7,903 bases of DNA, taken from contig CALFLM010000065.1 of NCBI GenBank assembly GCA_937880075.1, forward strand, positions 1 through 7,903, in the 5' to 3' direction. The translations under genes and the position numbers were made by a program. Each line of letters starts with the position of its first letter. The first letter of the stretch is position 1. The DNA is from an uncultured Romboutsia sp. Its GTDB lineage: Bacteria; Bacillota; Clostridia; Peptostreptococcales; Peptostreptococcaceae. Positions 5,032 through 7,903 of the stretch are shown here, in pieces. Below the pieces are notes generated by a model. The model did no database searches. It saw nothing but the letters and a program-made list of their open reading frames with translations, and was not told where the DNA came from.

Positions 5032-7380
5032 TTATACTGTATATCTAAATATTACAGATTGGTCTTTAATATCACCATGTACTTCTTTATCATTTATTAT
5101 AACTTTATTATATTTTAAGCTATTTATTACTATTTCATAAGAATTGTATTTTTTATTGTAACCATCATTAGCCAAATATATATTTACATTTAAAGAATCA
5201 TTAGCTTTTATACTAATATTGTATAAGTTATATTTACCATTTCTGTACTCAAATGATGTTTCATCATCTTGATAGTGTTCATACATAATATCTGATTCAT
5301 CATCTAAATACACATCTAAAATTAAAGTATACACTTCCTTTTCTCCAATATAATTCATATTTTTGAAGTTAGGAATTATACTACTACATTTTACATAAAT
5401 TGGACACACATCTAATGGAGTTTCTTTTACAATATACTGTCCTCCATTAAATACTTCTTTTGTCCAATAATCTATCCACTTATCTCCCTTAGGTAAATAT
5501 ATCATTCTAGCTTGTTTTCCTTGTTCTAATACTGGGGCAACCATAATATTTTCTCCAAATAAAAATTGATCATTTATTTCATAGGTTTTATTGTCATTTT
5601 GATAATGAAGCATTAAAGGTCTCATTATAGGTAAACCACTTTGTTCACCTTTATAGAATATATCATACATATAAGGTATTAATTTATATCTTAATTTTAT
5701 ATATTTTCTATTTATATCTTCAGTTAATTTATCAAATGCCCATGGTTCTTGGTCTCTTGAATATATTGTTGTATGATTTCTAAATAATGGTGTAAATGCC
5801 CCTACCTGAACCCATCTACTTAATAGTTCCGGTGTACAATCATATCCAAATCCTCCAACATCTGTACCACAAAATGCCATTCCACTAAGGCCTAAGTTCA
5901 TAAGCATTGGTACACTCATCCTTAAGTGTTCCCATGTACTTTGATTATCCCCTGTCCATACAGTTGAGTATTTTTGAGTACCTGAATAACATGCTCTCGT
6001 AACTACAAAAGGTCTTTTATTTGTTGCATTTTTTATACCTTCATATGTTGATTTATCCATCATATGACCATATATGTTATGTACTTCTTTATGGTCTTTA
6101 ATTTTTCCATCTTCATTAAATTTAACATCATCTGGTAAAGGTCCATTAAAACTAGCAGGCTCATTCATGTCATTCCAAATACCAGATACACCATAGTCTA
6201 TCATAATCTTTTGATTATTAGCCCACCATTTTCTAACTTCACTATTCATAAAATCTGGGAATACAGAATTTCCTGGCCATACCCAGTTTGTATATACTAT
6301 TCCATTTTTATCAGTTGCAAAGTAATTATTTTCTAAACCTTCATCATATATTTTATATCCTTTATCAACCTTAACACCAGGGTCTATTATGGTAACTAAT
6401 TTAAATCCATCGTCATTAAGGTTTTCTATCATCTTTTTAGGATTTTTAAATTTATTTTTATCCCAAGTAAATACTCTAAAATCATCCATATATTCTATAT
6501 CTAAATATATAGTGTCACAAGGTATGTCTTTTTCTCTAAACTTCTTAGCTATTTCATATACATTTTCTTCTGGACAATATGCCCATCTACACTGTTGATA
6601 TCCTAAAGTCCAAAGTTGTGGAAGTGGAGTTCTTCCTGTTAAATGTGTGTATCCTTTTATTACATTTTTTAAAGATGGACCATATATAAAGTAATAATCT
6701 ATATTTCCATCAACTGCTGCAAAGTAATAATAATTTGAGTTTTCTTTTCCTAGGTCAAAATGAGTTTCAAATGTATTATCAAAGAATATACCAAATGCTT
6801 CTTCATCTTTTAAAGTTATAAAAAATGGAATTGATTTATATAATTTTTCATAGGTTTCACCATGTGGTGTTGGGTCATCTGTATTCCAGTTTATATAATG
6901 GCAATACTTTTTATTTAGATGACCACTTCTCTCCCCAAATCCATAAAAGTACATATTATCTTCCATTTTTTTAGGTACAAACACTTTGTATTTTATATGT
7001 TCTGTTGGTTTATGTCCTTCTTGAGCTGCTATATCTAATCTTCCAGCACAGTTTTTTACAAAAGGTTCTCTACTCCCTCTATAATCTTCACATATTAATT
7101 TTTCATATTTATTGTATATATCAACTTTAAATTCATCATATATTTTTATAATTAGTTCATCTGTTTTTATTGTTATATTATCAATACATCTTTCTACTTC
7201 ATATTTACAGTGTTGTATTTTTAAGTTTTCTATTGCCTTTGAATCTTGTTCATCTCTAAAATTAGGTACAAAGAAATTTATTATAATAGGACTTATTATA
7301 TTTATCTTGGCTTCTATATTTTCAAATTCTACTTTTACTATATTCTCATTTACTTTAAAATTTTTTATTTTTCCAAACAT
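5032..7380 (-). CDS. GH31-family alpha-glucosidase, intracellular
   Basis: A 782-residue glycoside hydrolase that releases alpha-linked glucose from the non-reducing end with retention of configuration. In order it shows an N-terminal beta-sandwich (about 1-245, with YGFGERSGHLNKK at 146-158), a TIM barrel (about 250-590) and C-terminal beta domains (about 600-782). The nucleophile is Asp404 in WNDMNEPAS (402-410). The acid/base is Asp478 in WTGDNQSTWE. Substrate-pocket residues include Asp294 in YLDIEYM, and Arg534 and His536 in FRNHT. The WNDMNEP form is that of alpha-glucosidases, not of alpha-xylosidases such as YicI, which have a different nucleophile motif. No signal peptide is present, so it acts on imported sugar. 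ATG 7378-7380 has AAAGGAGA about 12 bases upstream and no in-frame alternative before it. A ROK kinase gene lies upstream on the same strand. The precise linkage preference (alpha-1,4 or alpha-1,6) cannot be read here. Confidence 0.95.
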   Translation of the reverse strand: MFGKIKNFKVNENIVKVEFENIEAKINIISPIIINFFVPNFRDEQDSKAIENLKIQHCKYEVERCIDNITIKTDELIIKIYDEFKVDIYNKYEKLICEDYRGSREPFVKNCAGRLDIAAQEGHKPTEHIKYKVFVPKKMEDNMYFYGFGERSGHLNKKYCHYINWNTDDPTPHGETYEKLYKSIPFFITLKDEEAFGIFFDNTFETHFDLGKENSNYYYFAAVDGNIDYYFIYGPSLKNVIKGYTHLTGRTPLPQLWTLGYQQCRWAYCPEENVYEIAKKFREKDIPCDTIYLDIEYMDDFRVFTWDKNKFKNPKKMIENLNDDGFKLVTIIDPGVKVDKGYKIYDEGLENNYFATDKNGIVYTNWVWPGNSVFPDFMNSEVRKWWANNQKIMIDYGVSGIWNDMNEPASFNGPLPDDVKFNEDGKIKDHKEVHNIYGHMMDKSTYEGIKNATNKRPFVVTRACYSGTQKYSTVWTGDNQSTWEHLRMSVPMLMNLGLSGMAFCGTDVGGFGYDCTPELLSRWVQVGAFTPLFRNHTTIYSRDQEPWAFDKLTEDINRKYIKLRYKLIPYMYDIFYKGEQSGLPIMRPLMLHYQNDNKTYEINDQFLFGENIMVAPVLEQGKQARMIYLPKGDKWIDYWTKEVFNGGQYIVKETPLDVCPIYVKCSSIIPNFKNMNYIGEKEVYTLILDVYLDDESDIMYEHYQDDETSFEYRNGKYNLYNISIKANDSLNVNIYLANDGYNKKYNSYEIVINSLKYNKVIINDKEVHGDIKDQSVIFRYTV

Positions 7381-7528
7381 ATCCCTCTTACGTCTCCTTT
7401 ATATCTAAAATCTTTTTTAGAATTTTAACTATTATATTTTCTGAAGTTTTGTATTTTATAATATCCTTAAGTGTATATTTCACTGTAATTCATATTACTT
7501 TATCTATTTAAATATAATTTTAAAATAT

Positions 7529-7627
7529 AAGGATCTACGCCATTAAGAGTAAATAATACAATATATAGTTATGTATAATTTAAATTAGCACAATGTATTG
7601 TGTATATTTTTAGTGCGACTGCCCCTT
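7529..7627. repeat. MITE-like hairpin repeat, copy 2 (decayed arms)
   Basis: A second copy of the element at 317-419, in the same orientation. The core (ATTAAGAGTAAA, then AATACAATATATAGTTATG) is nearly identical. The left arm reads GGATCTACGCC where copy 1 has GGGGCTATCGC, and the right arm reads GCGACTGCCCC, so the outer stem no longer pairs well. Roughly eight substitutions and a few indels separate the copies. It lies in the 300-base gap between the ROK kinase stop and the GH31 start, where it may hinder read-through or leave the GH31 gene needing its own promoter. The rest of that gap (7381-7528 and 7628-7680) shows only AT-rich sequence; no convincing promoter pair stands out. Confidence 0.7.
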
Positions 7628-7680
7628 ATATTATTAATAGTAATTTTTGAGTTAGTTATAAGGTTTATACATTGCTTTAA

Positions 7681-7903
7681 CTAAGTATTAGTATTTAAGT
7701 ATTTATACAATGCACCTATTTTTCCTGAATTATTTTGGAATTTACAAGTGTCTATTGTAACCATATCTAATATTTCTGGATTTAATAATTTTAAATATCT
7801 ATTGATATTTTCTATTAAATCCTCTCTAGAACTTATTCCCCCACCTAATAAAACCTTTTCTGGAGCAAAACTGTAAACTATATTATATATTCCTATAGCT
7901 AAT
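7681..7903 (-). CDS. ROK-family sugar kinase, C-terminal fragment
   Basis: The last 73 residues before a TAG stop (7681-7683); the gene continues past the right edge. The fragment has IYNIVYSFAPEKVLLGGGIS, the ROK block in which a helix leads into PE.IVLGGGIS, then SREDLIENINRYL, and ends with FQNNSGKIGALYKYL (about 55-69), which matches the family's NNAGLLGAA ending. The N-terminal ATP site and the zinc-binding cysteines, if any, lie outside the window. Known of the family: ATP-dependent phosphorylation of glucose and related sugars, including beta-glucoside kinases, and some members that are repressors with an added HTH. As the gene just upstream of GH31 on the same strand, a glucokinase-like role on the glucose released by that enzyme is plausible, though a ROK repressor cannot be excluded without the N-terminus. 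Confidence 0.85.
   Translation of the reverse strand, partial: LAIGIYNIVYSFAPEKVLLGGGISSREDLIENINRYLKLLNPEILDMVTIDTCKFQNNSGKIGALYKYLNTNT

Noticed and set aside
6389..7428. Plus-strand open frames opposite the GH31 gene
   Set aside because: They overlap conserved GH31 coding sequence on the other strand and encode low-complexity hydrophobic peptides.
1..7903. CRISPR array, tRNA or rRNA genes
   Set aside because: No regularly spaced direct repeats of suitable length and no cloverleaf or rRNA-like stretches were seen.

Overview
The window comes from a very AT-rich Gram-positive genome. Isoleucine is written mostly as ATA, ribosome sites are strong GGAGG types, and the genes belong to typical Firmicutes families. 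This fits a clostridium of the Peptostreptococcaceae kind (Clostridioides, Paraclostridium, Romboutsia and relatives). That placement is inferred from style and gene content, not from a marker gene.

Layout, left to right. Positions 1-206 hold the N-terminal part of a divergent Sir2-like protein on the minus strand, cut by the window edge. A 103-bp hairpin repeat follows (317-419), then a small predicted secreted or lipid-free membrane-anchored protein of unknown function (470-937, minus). After a gene-free stretch and a strong terminator (1211-1250) comes a phosphotransferase (PTS) locus of the lactose/cellobiose class. EIIA (1252-1578) and EIIB (1599-1904) lie on the minus strand behind a good promoter and a cluster of palindromes. 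An RpiR-type regulator (2135-2842) is also on the minus strand. Pointing away from it on the plus strand are a protein resembling the C-terminal part of RarA/MgsA (2913-3527) and the membrane subunit EIIC (3549-4862). A bidirectional terminator (4919-4961) separates EIIC from a convergent GH31 alpha-glucosidase (5032-7380, minus). A second, decayed copy of the hairpin repeat (about 7529-7627) and the C-terminal end of a ROK-family sugar kinase (7681-7903, minus) close the window.

How the genes fit together: EIIA, EIIB and EIIC together form one complete cellobiose-class PTS permease, with its genes split over two divergent transcripts around the regulator. The regulator has a sugar-phosphate-sensing SIS domain and probably controls both arms. 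The GH31 enzyme has no signal peptide, so it should hydrolyse alpha-glucosides in the cytoplasm, and the ROK kinase could phosphorylate the glucose released. No 6-phospho-glycosidase is visible, so the substrate of the PTS is open.

The points most worth following are the RarA-C-like protein without an ATPase domain in a sugar operon, the Asn in place of the usual substrate-binding His in EIIC, the roughly 20-bp-phased palindromes before EIIB, and the two related hairpin repeats that bracket the locus.
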